64,000 nucleotides of DNA, from the NCBI GenBank assembly GCA_019096065.1, contig JAGUCH010000003.1:7254001-7318000 (forward strand), given 5' to 3'. Positions 54,060-64,000 of the stretch are shown here, one piece after another. Each line of letters begins with the position of its first letter. The first letter of the stretch is position 1. The translations under genes were made by a program, and so were the position numbers. This DNA is from Paracyclopina nana. Taxonomy: Eukaryota; Arthropoda; Copepoda; Cyclopoida; Cyclopettidae. The notes under the pieces were generated by a model that saw nothing but the letters and a program-made list of their open reading frames with translations, ran no database searches and was not told the DNA's origin.

Positions 54060-57000
54060 TGGAAATCGAGGCATTTTTCCACCATTGTTTTCTTCTTGCA
54101 AATTGCAGGTAAGATTTCATCCTCCCCAATATCAGCTGGCTGGTAGGACCTAGTAGTAAATCGATGGTTGTAAAAGGACAATTCAATCCTCTGCTTCTTC
54201 AGAACATGAACATTGAACAGTAGTTAGAATTCACAGCAGCAAAGCTAGTAGCATGGTTTGCATTTCCTCGGACACGGTGGGGGCGAGCAACGTGGAAAAG
54301 TCCTCCAGCTATTCTATTGATTTTGCATGTGCCCCAGTGTGCGCTATAGGTGGACAGGCTTTTCGAGCCAGGAAGGTAGGGATCATCGGGTCAGGGTCTT
54401 TTTCAGTATTATTCATGATGAATTGGATCTCGTCAAGCACAAAACAACTGCTCGCAGCAGAACATGTAGCAAAGAAGCAATTGCAATTAGTTGTCGTCGC
54501 GCTGGTAATACCTGATGACAAAACTGGAAGGATCAGCCATTATTAATCTGTGTGCTATCTGTTTCCTTTGCTCGCTTGATGGCAATTTCAGGTCAGCCAA
54601 GCGTTAATTTTGTCTCTCTCTCGTCTTGGCTCAAAAAGTCGCACCACATTTTTTTCAGCCCCTATTGCCATTTCCGTTCGTGATATCCAAGGACAAGTTG
54701 CTGGTTATTTTTTGTAGGAGCAGTCACTAGGCTTGGACGTCTTCTTAAGATAATGCTACATATTGTCTGAGTCTTTGTGTTGCCACTTCTTCTCATAATC
54801 TTTGCCCTCGGTAACGGCCACAGGAAGACGACTAGGCAGATAGATCCAGGTGGCAATTAGACGAAAGATTACAAACATTGATCATCTTTACTACTTAGCT
54901 GGCAAGATCCAGCTGCTGCTTCTTTTGGACCATCATTTTCATTGCATCCAGCTATTCAATTTGAGTCACATCAAAAACTAGCGGCGGTTTTTGCTGCAGC
55001 AATTTCCAAAGAGAAATTGGCTGACAATAAAACAAAGGGAACTTCATGAAAGTTGCCTGCTTTGCATAGATTCATTACGGTGACTTGACGTCTTGCGATG
55101 TAAAAAGTATAACAAATGATTTCGCCATTGGTTGGTTGGCATCAATTGTTATAGAATGAAATGACAGGCCACAGGGGACGTCATTTCTCTGACGATCTGC
55201 TTTTCATAAAGAGACGCCTTGACATGTGGTATTTAAAGCGCAATTATCGATATGCAAAAGTTAATTATAAATGCACAACATTATACATTCACCCTCCTTG
55301 TTCTGCTGATTGAGATTCAAGTCAAATCGTAACGGTCCTTGGGCATTGTTTTTTGTGGTCATTGTCAGCCTCCTTTTTTTAGCCGCCACAAAGAGCCCCA
55401 GATCACGGGTGGGATATGCATTTATGCTTCTGCACCAATTCGTGAGGAACGTGTTCTGAAAAATCATCCCTAATCGGGACATGATCCAGAGCTCACACAA
55501 GCTAAACAACATGATTTGAATACCAACAACAATTGCTGTTTGTACTAACCGAAAAAAACCGAGCTAGTGCTCGCCATTGTTTTTATGCTGGTAATTTCAA
55601 AAGGGGTACGCGCTCGCTTCATTGAGGAGGAACAAAAACAACACAATGCAGTTTCGGCTTTTGGACAGGTCAGCACGTGTCCAGTTTTTTTATACCGTGA
55701 GCCGGGAGGTTAACGTGCCTCGCCGCTATATGACAAGTTCTCCTACCAAATAAAAAGGGTTAAAAAGTCATGATAATGCGTCCATCTGCTTCAGCCATTT
55801 AGCTGTCTGTCCGTCCAATAGATCCATCTCTTTTCGGTTTATTTAGTAGCTGGTTGTCGCGTGCCAAACGCAGTGGTCACGCAATTACGAGACATGCCTC
55901 ACACACGTAGTCTTTCAGTAGTTCACTGGAAGAGTACCTTTTTAGTGCAGAAGTAGGCAAAAAAGAACGGCAGTTTGCACAAATGCAAAAATTGGCATTT
56001 AAAGCGATCCAGAACCTTTAAAGCCAAATAAAGACGAGAACAAGGTTTTTTTCATGATCTGAAAAAAACTTCAATGCCTACATAAGGTTCAAAAAGAACA
56101 AAACGAACGAGAGGGTCCAGATATAGTGCTATACAAGCACCTGAAATATTCATTGCCAGGCAAAATATCAGAATTTTCTGCTCGTGGCGTAAGAGATGCT
56201 TGTGGAAAGCTGATTCCAGCTGCGATGTAAAAAATTCATCTCCGGCCAGCTCCTCTTGTGCGATTCTCACATTTCAGCCAGAAGAAGACAGGGTCCAAAA
56301 ATTGCATTTCTTGCTCCTAGCCAGCTTTCTCAAGACCATTAGCTATTGGCCACTTCTTTTTTTCGGAGGCCAATCGTCCAGCTTTCCGGATAGGTCAGTT
56401 CATATCTATATACGGTCCATGTCCAGCCCTCTCTTTCTCTCTTCATTCTTCGAGTCCGCTAGATGAGGGCTTTCTCTCCTTGGCGCCTTTCTACTAAGCA
56501 GATCCTGCTGTAGAAGTGACCAATAGTCTACTATCGTTTTCATAAATACTAAATTAGCCACAGTGCGATAGTTCATCGATGATAGATCGGCCGAAATTAA
56601 TCAAAAGCTCATCCATCAGGGCGCAAATTCTTCGGACAATATTGTTTGTTAATCCATGTTAATCTGCTCTAAGCTTTTGACCGACGACGATGGTCATCAT
56701 CTGCTCATAGTAGCACGAGCTGTTGACGAGCCACAGTGGGAAAGTGGCACTGAATACGTATGCAGTTTTTTGCTGCTGAATGGCCACACGTTTGCTCTGC
56801 TAACTCATCATTTGGAGAACGCATAAAGGGTTTTGGCCGATTTTTTGCCCACAGTGCAGCTAGAAAGTCAGTCGACAAATAGCTCTCTGGTCATTGTCGA
56901 AATGAGATATCCCGCGGATGAATGAGCTAATCTGCTAGGTATCCAGTGTTGCTCAAAACAAGACATTCTTTCTAAATGAATTGGCAGCTCCTGCTTTGAA

Positions 57001-57384
57001 CTTAATTCGCAGAGCGCAAAAAGCTCGAGATCCGCCATAAGATAAATGATTCTAATAACGTTTTCTCGTTCGTCATGGCGTTTAGGCTTGTAAACAGTTC
57101 GTCTAAGGTAGCAGCACTGCAGAAAATCGGCAGATGGATGGTCAATCTGAAATGATTGCATGATGATCATGATGGCGGCGACCGACGCGGCGGCTCACAA
57201 ATGTCCAAAACTACCTTTGATAATGGCTGAGCCGTGATGTTTCGTTAATCTTGCATTATTCGATTGTGAGGATATCGATTGATTTTCTGCACAGTCAACC
57301 GTGTCAAGTTGTGAATTTGAAATTATGCTCTAAAAACATTCACCGAGGAGCGGGCCAATTGTAAGCTATGAAGCTTTCTCGCAG

Positions 57385-57627
57385 CGTACTACTATATGGA
57401 CTCAGTTTGTCATCCGTTGAAGCTAAAGAGCTGTCATCGGCTGCTGTCAGTCAAAGCAATAGTTGTTGTACAAAAGCAGCTCAGAAATGAAGGGTTAAAG
57501 CTAGTCGTCATCAAGTGTCACACGGTCCACTCGCTCCTTGACAACGTCCATCCTGGGATTGCATGCCAGGAGACAAACAATCCTACTCCTGCTGAGGCTT
57601 ACTTACAGACTTGGCTTTCGATTCAAA
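57385..57627 (+). CDS. Possible in-frame cassette exon, product unrecognised
   Basis: A clear acceptor (AAGCTTTCTCGCAG ending 57384) and a strong donor (CAAA|GTGAGTG at 57628) enclose 243 nt with one frame open throughout. The frame runs from YYYMDSVCHPLK through QLRNEGLKLVVIKC to AYLQTWLSIQ. It takes two bases at its start and leaves one at its end, so it is phase 1 on both sides and could sit between the 49759 exon and the BCL11 exon without breaking frame. An internal ATG at 57396 could also start translation. The 80-residue peptide shows no domain I know and no bias typical of low-complexity DNA. It may be a real alternative exon, an exon of another gene, or a chance frame between cryptic splice sites. 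Confidence 0.25.
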
Positions 57628-60100
57628 GTGAGTGTGTGTTTGCGAGCGTGGGAACCCCTGCAGAGACTTTGTACACTTTCTGGCTGGACCCTGTTTTGAT
57701 CTCAAGCAGACTTCTTCTTCCAGAACTGCTGTGGTCACTCCCGAGGGAGAATTTTTCTTGCCCCCATTACTGAGTCACCATAGTATTTCCAAAGTGTTAA
57801 GTATGGTCACAGGGGTTCAAAGCTTACATAGCGGCTCTGCTTGTTGTCACTTTTGGTACCAAAGCAGCAGGATTTCTGGTCAGAAAAGCTATCTGTTTAC
57901 ACTATAAAATCTCCATGGGGTTCACACCACATTAACTAGCAAGAGTGCTCATTTTCTCTCGCGGAAACGGGGGAAAAATGCAGAATCCCCCGCCAATATA
58001 TATATGTAGTATGCTCCAAAAATTTGAAGAGCATGGGAAAGGTCGTGTCATATCGATTCTGAGTCACATTCTCTGCATTTTGCGTGGGTGCTCGCTGCTA
58101 CTGCTGATATTTTTTCAGATTTGTTGTTGTAGCTATCAGGGACAAAACGTGGAAAGAATGACCCGTGACCAATTGCCTTACCAGTATATTGCAATAAGCT
58201 TTTTTTTCTTACCAAAACGTCGTCGTCGGTCGTCCTGGCAGTTATTCCACAGCTCCATGCTGCCGAGATTGTGACATATTTCTCGAGCACGCGAAGGGAA
58301 AATTGACCATGGAACCAAAACATTGTTGGCTGTTTTATGGAGCTTGTACAGATTGGCCATTGGCTTCCATTTGTCTATTGTAATGGCCATACCAGTAGCA
58401 GATATAGAAGTCACACTAGGGCAAACTAGCCAAAATTCCTCTCTTCCACTCTCATTTCACCCCACGCCTAAAATATGAGAAAGCATGAACAACGTTAGTC
58501 GGTTTTCTAATATTATTACGGTACATAATTACCCACTGTGCCCGACTGCTGCTTTCTTTTTGCTCGTTTCCTCCCAGAAGAACGTAATTGCATCATCTAT
58601 CCCAATTCATGACCGCATTGGTTTTGTCGCATCGCAGCATGCAGCAAAAAAAGGAACTTTTACGGTCGCTACTAAAAGCAAGACAATTCTGGTCAAGGCT
58701 GGGCTGCGACCATTCTTCATTCCGTCAAAGCCCCGCTGTGTCTTCCCAGCCAGTCAGTCCCTCATCTGGCCTACTTCTTCGCGTGAAAGCTTCCTCGGCA
58801 CAAGCCCGAGTCGTCCTCCTTGGTGCCAGCAGCCTTTTTTCCCTCCACGGCCCCTATGGCCAACTTGGTCTCAATGGCTAAGACCCAAGTCAAAAATAGC
58901 AGAAGCGCATAGGAGCTGCTGAATGGCTAGCTGACTGTCTTGGTCGAGTGGCGATGAAAAGATGCCTCCTATAGGAAGGACAAGACCCCAAGTCCAATCG
59001 GTATGGAGGCTTTTCAATCTACTTGGAATGCACCTCACATCTAGCCTTGTCCATAGCATAAAGACAGTCTCCTTTGTGGGGGCCAGAATACGACGATGCA
59101 ACTGGAAATAAATTTTCTCGCTGTGCTGCGCACCACTCAGCGGGGTCATTTCTGTAAAAGGATCTTTCTTGGGAGAATGAGAGCGAGACTTGGACAAGCC
59201 TCTGCAAAGCATTCTGTGATCCCTGGTTTGGCACATCGATATTCTCGTGTCCCCCTCGCCGTTTCCGTTTCCTCCTCTTGTTGTCATCAACGGTCGGCCA
59301 AAAGTCCCCTTATCTTCTCATTCTTAGGGCTTTCTTGCTAAGCTTTTACAAAAGGTTTTCAGCTCGGGATGTTTTTCTGAAGCCGCACACTACAATTGAT
59401 ATATCGGACACGCCTTGGAAGATTGGGCTCGCGCTGTTCGGTTTTTTCCACCAGGAGAAAAAAAGACATTCACACTTGTGGAAGCGGCTTTCTAGAAGAG
59501 AAAAATGATTAATTTCTTCCACAAACATAGTAAATAAAAGGGTCAGAGGGACAGTAAAAAATGTTTACGTTCAATCGTGAAAGAAGGAGGAGAGGCATAC
59601 TTTGTCATGTCACATTGGAGTTCAAAGGGTGCCAAATATGACAAATATTATGTCTGTCGCCGACATTTGCTTCAAAGTAAGAAGGCCTGGCCAACTTGGA
59701 AGAGACTCATGAAGTTGGCGCAAGAGATGACGTGACACTTAAAGCAACAAATCATTCCGACTTCTGACCAGGCAACAATATTAAATTTCAAAGTCGAACA
59801 AGCTTACAATGAATCGCCTGGCGTAAATGTTTTCACTCGTAAGTGCTTTGTCGTTGAGATTATCAGATACTCGAATTTCGACACTAATGTTGAATGAGTT
59901 GAATCATGTTAGGACTTGCCAAGCTGGCACGGGCGGTCAGCTGCTTAATTTTTTGTTTACATTCTATTGGTCGTTGCGATTTGGCGGAATTTTAAACGGC
60001 GCGACAGCAGGCAGCAGCGCGAATTTGAAAAGCAAAGGTAAACAAACAAACAACGTTCGTTAAAAAAAAGTCATGGTTGGTTAGAGTTAGAGTCATTCCG

Positions 60101-60115
60101 TCATTTCTCTTGCAG
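60101..60115 (+). other. 3' splice site of the BCL11 exon
   Basis: A pyrimidine-rich run ending in TTTCTCTTGCAG lies directly before the exon, and the coding frame with the zinc finger opens at once after it. An in-frame stop (TAG at 60082) lies a short way upstream in the same frame, so coding cannot simply continue leftwards. This sets the exon start at 60116. Confidence 0.85.
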
Positions 60116-60571
60116 CGGACCCCGAGTTGGTGGGTGGTGACACCCTGACTTGCGGCGTCTGTCGGAAGGAGTTCGCCTTGGCAGATATCGTCAAGTTCAT
60201 CCAGCACAAGGTGCTCACCTGCAACAAGGAGAACTACTGCGGCGACAAGAAAAAGGCCGAGAACGGCACTGAGACCTCCGCCGTTTCCGAAGATGACCCG
60301 AGTGGCCTCCAGCCCACCTCGGAGTCGGCCACATCTACGTCAGCCTCCTCGTCAGAACAGCCGCTTTCGGCGACCACAACAACCACAGCAGCCTCGACGT
60401 TGACACGGCGACACAGCATTTCCACCACGACTGAGGTGAAAAGCAGCAGCCTCCTCGAGAACAACAACACCGAGGTCAAGGCCGAGCTGGACCCAGCCTC
60501 TCTTCTGAGGCGGGTGCAGCAGCGGAGCAAGGCCGAGACGGTGGATGCGGAGTCCAACACTTTCAACTCAG
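60116..60571 (+). CDS. BCL11: BCL11-family transcription factor, internal exon with N-terminal CCHC zinc finger (partial gene)
   Basis: This exon encodes the N-terminal part of a BCL11A/BCL11B/CG9650-type nuclear zinc-finger regulator. Counting the split first codon as residue 1, the frame runs DPELVGGDTLTCG and then the finger C13-X2-C16-X14-H31-X4-C36. The spacing and the pattern LTCG.C...F.L.DI..FI.HK...CN match the atypical CCHC finger of vertebrate BCL11, known to mediate self-association. A Ser/Thr-rich linker follows, with a basic RRHS (98-101, possible kinase site), a VKAE (121-124) that fits the SUMO consensus psi-K-x-E, and LLRRVQQRSKAE near the end. The exon starts after a CAG acceptor with two bases of a split codon and ends one base into a codon (phase 1 on both sides, 456 nt, so skipping keeps frame). 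From memory, the equivalent human exon is also a phase 1 cassette. The DNA-binding C2H2 fingers are not in this window. Codon third positions are clearly G/C-rich compared with the flanks. Family identity is seen directly in the sequence; partner and modification statements are inferred from the family. Confidence 0.93.
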
Positions 60572-60580
60572 GTAAGAAAA
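60572..60580 (+). other. 5' splice site of the BCL11 exon
   Basis: The exon ends AACTCAG and is followed by GTAAGAAAA, a good donor. Beyond it the frame stays open for about 40 codons, but base composition changes to intron-like and the residues lose all resemblance to the family linker. This supports ending the exon at 60571. Confidence 0.8.
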
Positions 60581-61120
60581 ACATTTGGGGCCCAAGATTC
60601 GTTTTTGTATGGCTCGGTCGGGATTTCGGAAAATCAGATACCCTACACTGCGTGCCGCAATTTGGTGAGCCAAGTTTAAAGTTTTGGCCCTGAGTGGTGA
60701 GAATTTGGAGCACAATGGAGAATCATATACGCGTGGCGCCGCACAATGAAATTCGAATAAAGAATGCAAGAGATATATCCAAGAGATATCTGACCGGCCT
60801 GATGATCAAAGCTGCTGGACGTCCACTACCACGATCAGCTAATGATCATTCATTATTATTATGATGCTTGCTAGGAAATTGCTTCCTACATCATCATATG
60901 CACCTCAACCTATTTATCATCTTGACCGCGATTCAAGACCCAGTTTTCTAAAATTCCAAAGGTTATCTGTAGGCGTTAATTGGCCGTCGTAGTCGTAATT
61001 TGTCCCATATGCATGCCAAGAATGGTTACTTGGGTGATTTACGGCAGTGCAGCAAATTGATCTGTGGCAGAGATGTGCAAAGTCATGGACTAGAATAATC
61101 CCGAGATGCCCAATTTTTCC

Positions 61121-61150
61121 ATGATGATGATGATGATGACGACGATGATG
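61121..61150 (+). repeat. (ATG)n microsatellite with interruption
   Basis: Six ATG units, then ACGACG, then GATGATG: a 30-bp interrupted trinucleotide repeat in the downstream intron. Confidence 0.88.
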
Positions 61151-63054
61151 CGGTATGCCTGATCCAGATCACCAGCTCTGCTTCAGTGGTGTCCAATGGA
61201 CTGGGTCAGATAGTATGATGCGGTTACTCCTTGAGGGCTCTTGGTCAGACTTGATCTCTCGGCTCTGATGATGGATGGTTCGAGGGCAGAGAGCGACCCA
61301 GTCATCAATTCAATCAAACATGCTTGCTCGAGATTCTCATGTCCGTCTCTTTGCACTGCGCACACATGCTAGACTATAAATGTTGGGTCATGCCTTTAGT
61401 GCTATGCCCTGATCGAGAAATAATTGGGGGTGGTGAAGAGACCCCCCTCTAAACACGTGCATGCCGCATCCCTTCATAAATATCGGGCGAGAGCATGCAA
61501 GACATTTGTCACCGAAAGGTACAGAAAAGCTGCTGTCGAATTGCGTGAGTTGCTCTATGAGAGCACCTTTTCTCGTGACTTCTCGTCATTTGGAAGCAAC
61601 AGCGACAGCTCATGTGAGAACTTGTTCTTGTTTGACAATCGTTTGTTTCCGTCACGCTTAATAATGCTTCCAGAACTGCGTGCTATGCAAAAACGTCGAA
61701 AGCCTGACCAGCAGCAATACGCGTTTATTGACGGCATCATAAGTCCTCGTGTTAACGCCCTGTAGCTGATGATGATGATGATGGTTGGTTATGTCGATTT
61801 TGGCGTGGCAATGGCCCTCGGGGACTTTGGTCATTACTTGTAGTACTACCAAGACCTCGGGGGACAAATCCGTCGACTCGATGTGTACTTGTTATTTATT
61901 GCAATTATTTGCCACGTCGTCCCCATGTTCCTTCCACGATGGCCGTCCAAAGTGAAAAGAGCTGGAATCTTGTTAGGAGACAAAACCACAGTGCTGCAAT
62001 GGTCATCATTTCCACGGAGGATGGTGATTTTTGTTTTCTTTCATGCCCATGGATGGCGTCCAAAGGTCCATTAGCCCACGCACATTTGCATGCCGAATGG
62101 CCAGAAGGGCTCGGGCAGAGAGACATATGATGCTTCGAGACAATGTCACGAGAAAACTTGGCCAGGAGGCAAAACCAACCGCAGCATTGGACTGGCCAAA
62201 CCTAGTGATGACCCTCGTCATTTTTCATTTTCTACTCTTATGGTAGTTTGGCTGCTCCCTTGGGCCGTCCACGAATCCTCATCAGCCAGATGGGCTCTTA
62301 TTCAGGCTAATAACTTTGCGTGCGGGCATTTCCCCCATGGACCACTGATCAGTCCTTGCCACACCTTTAATGTTTATTAAAAAGATTGCTGATGCCGCCG
62401 CGATGTTGCGGCGGTCATCACTGCCTCGAAGGCTGAAAAATGCAGCTCAGCTCGCCTAAGCATTAGCCCATGATTATTATGATGAGGATGATGAGCCAGT
62501 TTATGTTTATTTTTTACTCCGTTTTTCGTACAGTGCAGTTGCGTGTTGGTCTCATGAACATGAGCAGGTCCATCCTATTTGTCTAGGCGTTGTCTTTGTT
62601 GCACACATGAATAGCCAAAACTGACCCCACCTTGAAAGGAGGATCGAGAAAGGGCATTAGCATTATGAGCTTGGTGTGCGAGAAACTCAAATTACAGCAG
62701 TAGAATGAGGATGAGGTGGTGGTAAAAAAAACCCGATACTTTTCTAAATCTGTTTTCTCCTCTGTGCTGCCGTTGCTGCATGGTGAGATATTTGAACCTT
62801 CGCCAGGGCTTGTTAGTGCGAGAGATCGACATTTCCACGTTCGACAGTTGGATAGACAAATGCTTGATGAGATTCATTACAACTCGGAATCCAAGTCGCA
62901 CACTGTATCTGACACGCAGCATACACTAGCGGCGTGATGAATGAGGGCTCATGGTGGGCGAAATTGGACCTAGAAAACACAAGATTGCCTTCCATCCGGA
63001 CAGCTAATGGAGACAAATGGAGCCGTGGACACAATCAAAGGATTACCAGGGTCA

Positions 63055-63104
63055 AGAGAGAGAGAGCAGCACCATCCGTATCCATGTGAGTGAGTGTGTG
63101 TGTG
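63055..63104 (+). repeat. (AG)n and (TG)n microsatellites
   Basis: Six AG units (63055-63066) and, 27 bp later, a TG run (63094-63104). Comparable short dinucleotide runs occur at 2641-2658, 7621-7632, 8884-8897, 19600-19612 and 48007-48018. Confidence 0.85.
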
Positions 63105-64000
63105 CCATGGGGACCTAATCCAATGAATGTCGCAAACGGTCGACTTCTAATCAACTTGGCTTCTGCTCCTAACTAAATAACCTACTACCATTAGCTGTTG
63201 TTCTACCACCGTAAGCTGCAGAGCCATTAGGCACTCGGATTACGATGGGAACGCCAGTTAGAGCCCGGAAAAGAAAGGCCAACTCCGATGACCAGCGGCG
63301 CGCGTGGTAGTATTTTTAAGCATATGCAGCAGCCCTGAAGAGGAGCAATTTTGGGCCAATTTTGCTGCTCGTGCACTACTCGACCCTGATGACAAATCTC
63401 GGGGCCAAGAATTTTCCATTTTGGCCAGAAAATTATGATTGCTCTTCTGCCATTGATTAGGGGCTAGCTGGGCTGATCGGCGCGTGGGCGCGAAACACAT
63501 TTCGGACATCTTGGCCAAGGGTCATGGGATGATGGAGAAAACATTGCTGATGATGGATTTCAATTCATCACGGCCCATAAAGTTGCCGAGCTGCGCGCGG
63601 CGCCCCTCCGATCAAAGCCCATGGCAATTTCGATGCTACGAAAATGGTCGACATCTGTAATTGCTGTGGACCTTGAATTATGACCGGCCGAGCTCGCGCA
63701 TCATTATTGTAGCCACCCCTAAAATTACCACCATGTAAGACATGCTGACAATTTGCCTGTGTCCAACGCTAGCTAGCCCTTGCGAGACGTGACTTGACTC
63801 CTCTCCTAATGGCCAGCGCAGAAAACAAATCAAGCCCTTATGCTAGCACGGCAGCCATTTTTCAAACTCTAACGCTAAATTGCCATAAACCGCAAAACGG
63901 GCCGGCGCCGCGAGAGTGAAAAGCTAATAATCTTTGGGATTTTTCCCATCATACAACTTTGACATTTGGTCTGACCTGCGAAAATCGCTACCTGACCTGA

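Larger units (their letters stand above)
49847..60115 (+). other. Putative 10.3-kb first intron (if 49759 exon joins 60116 exon)
   Basis: The tract starts with GTAAGCC and ends with TTGCAG. Between them I see microsatellites (CAT near 50430, ATT near 51942, CAG near 54039), a possible cassette exon at 57385-57627, and otherwise AT-leaning sequence with no recognisable genes or transposons. The sections 49847-57384 and 57628-59800 hold only short unrecognised frames on both strands. Its status as one intron depends on the unproven join between the two exons. Confidence 0.35.
60581..64000 (+). other. Downstream BCL11 intron, no further exon recognised
   Basis: After the donor the sequence is intron-like: an ATG microsatellite near 61121, another near 61768, GA and GT runs near 63055-63104, and a small GC hairpin at 62395-62414. 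An open frame at 61424-61765 has ordinary-looking protein composition, but its only nearby acceptor is in the wrong phase for the BCL11 exon and it resembles nothing known. The C2H2 fingers of BCL11 do not appear on either strand. Confidence 0.5.

Noticed and set aside
60572..60693. Continuation of the BCL11 frame past 60571
   Set aside because: A good donor lies at the boundary and the residues beyond it (KKNIWGPRFVFVWLG) are unlike the family linker; read as intron.
60234..60713. 159-codon minus-strand open frame over the BCL11 exon
   Set aside because: It is the antisense shadow of a G/C-rich coding exon; the plus strand has the zinc-finger signature and both splice sites.
61424..61765. 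113-codon plus-strand frame downstream of the BCL11 exon
   Set aside because: Its only nearby acceptor gives phase 2 while the BCL11 exon ends in phase 1; no similarity known.

Overview
This window looks like animal, most probably arthropod, nuclear DNA. It holds one unmistakable coding exon, at 60116-60571, bounded by a pyrimidine-tract/CAG acceptor and a GTAAGA donor and lying in a gene with long introns. The exon encodes the N-terminal CCHC zinc finger of the BCL11 family (vertebrate BCL11A/BCL11B, Drosophila CG9650) followed by a Ser/Thr-rich linker. There are no operons, ribosome-binding sites, tRNA or rRNA genes, or CRISPR arrays that I can see. Most open frames are short, overlap on both strands and resemble nothing I know. 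I cannot name the species; the sparse recognisable repeats and a possible 60-nt intron would suit a fairly compact arthropod genome.

Layout. From 1 to about 49 kb is almost entirely non-coding: AT-leaning DNA with CAT/ATG, CAG, GA and CA microsatellites and three foldback (MITE-like) elements at 10321-10706, 29280-29681 and 45009-45418. A block at about 17.15-18.6 kb on the minus strand has splice-like signals and hydrophobic frames and could be a small unidentified gene or its remnant. From about 48.95 to 49.85 kb the sequence becomes CpG-rich and ends in a short ATG-initiated frame (49759-49846) with a good donor. That exon ends in phase 1, which is exactly what the BCL11 exon at 60116 needs, so it may be an alternative first coding exon of this gene. 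If so, 49847-60115 is a 10.3-kb intron. Inside it, 57385-57627 is a possible in-frame cassette exon, also phase 1 at both ends. Downstream of 60571 the window looks like intron.

How it fits together. The simplest reading is the 5' part of a BCL11-type transcriptional regulator in a large, gene-poor regulatory landscape, as is common for developmental transcription factors. The family's usual first exon, coding for the MSRRKQ NuRD-binding peptide, was not found by eye here. It may lie outside the window, or the transcript that starts in this window may lack it. The exon's identity is firm; the upstream exon joins, the minus-strand block and all regulatory statements are inference.
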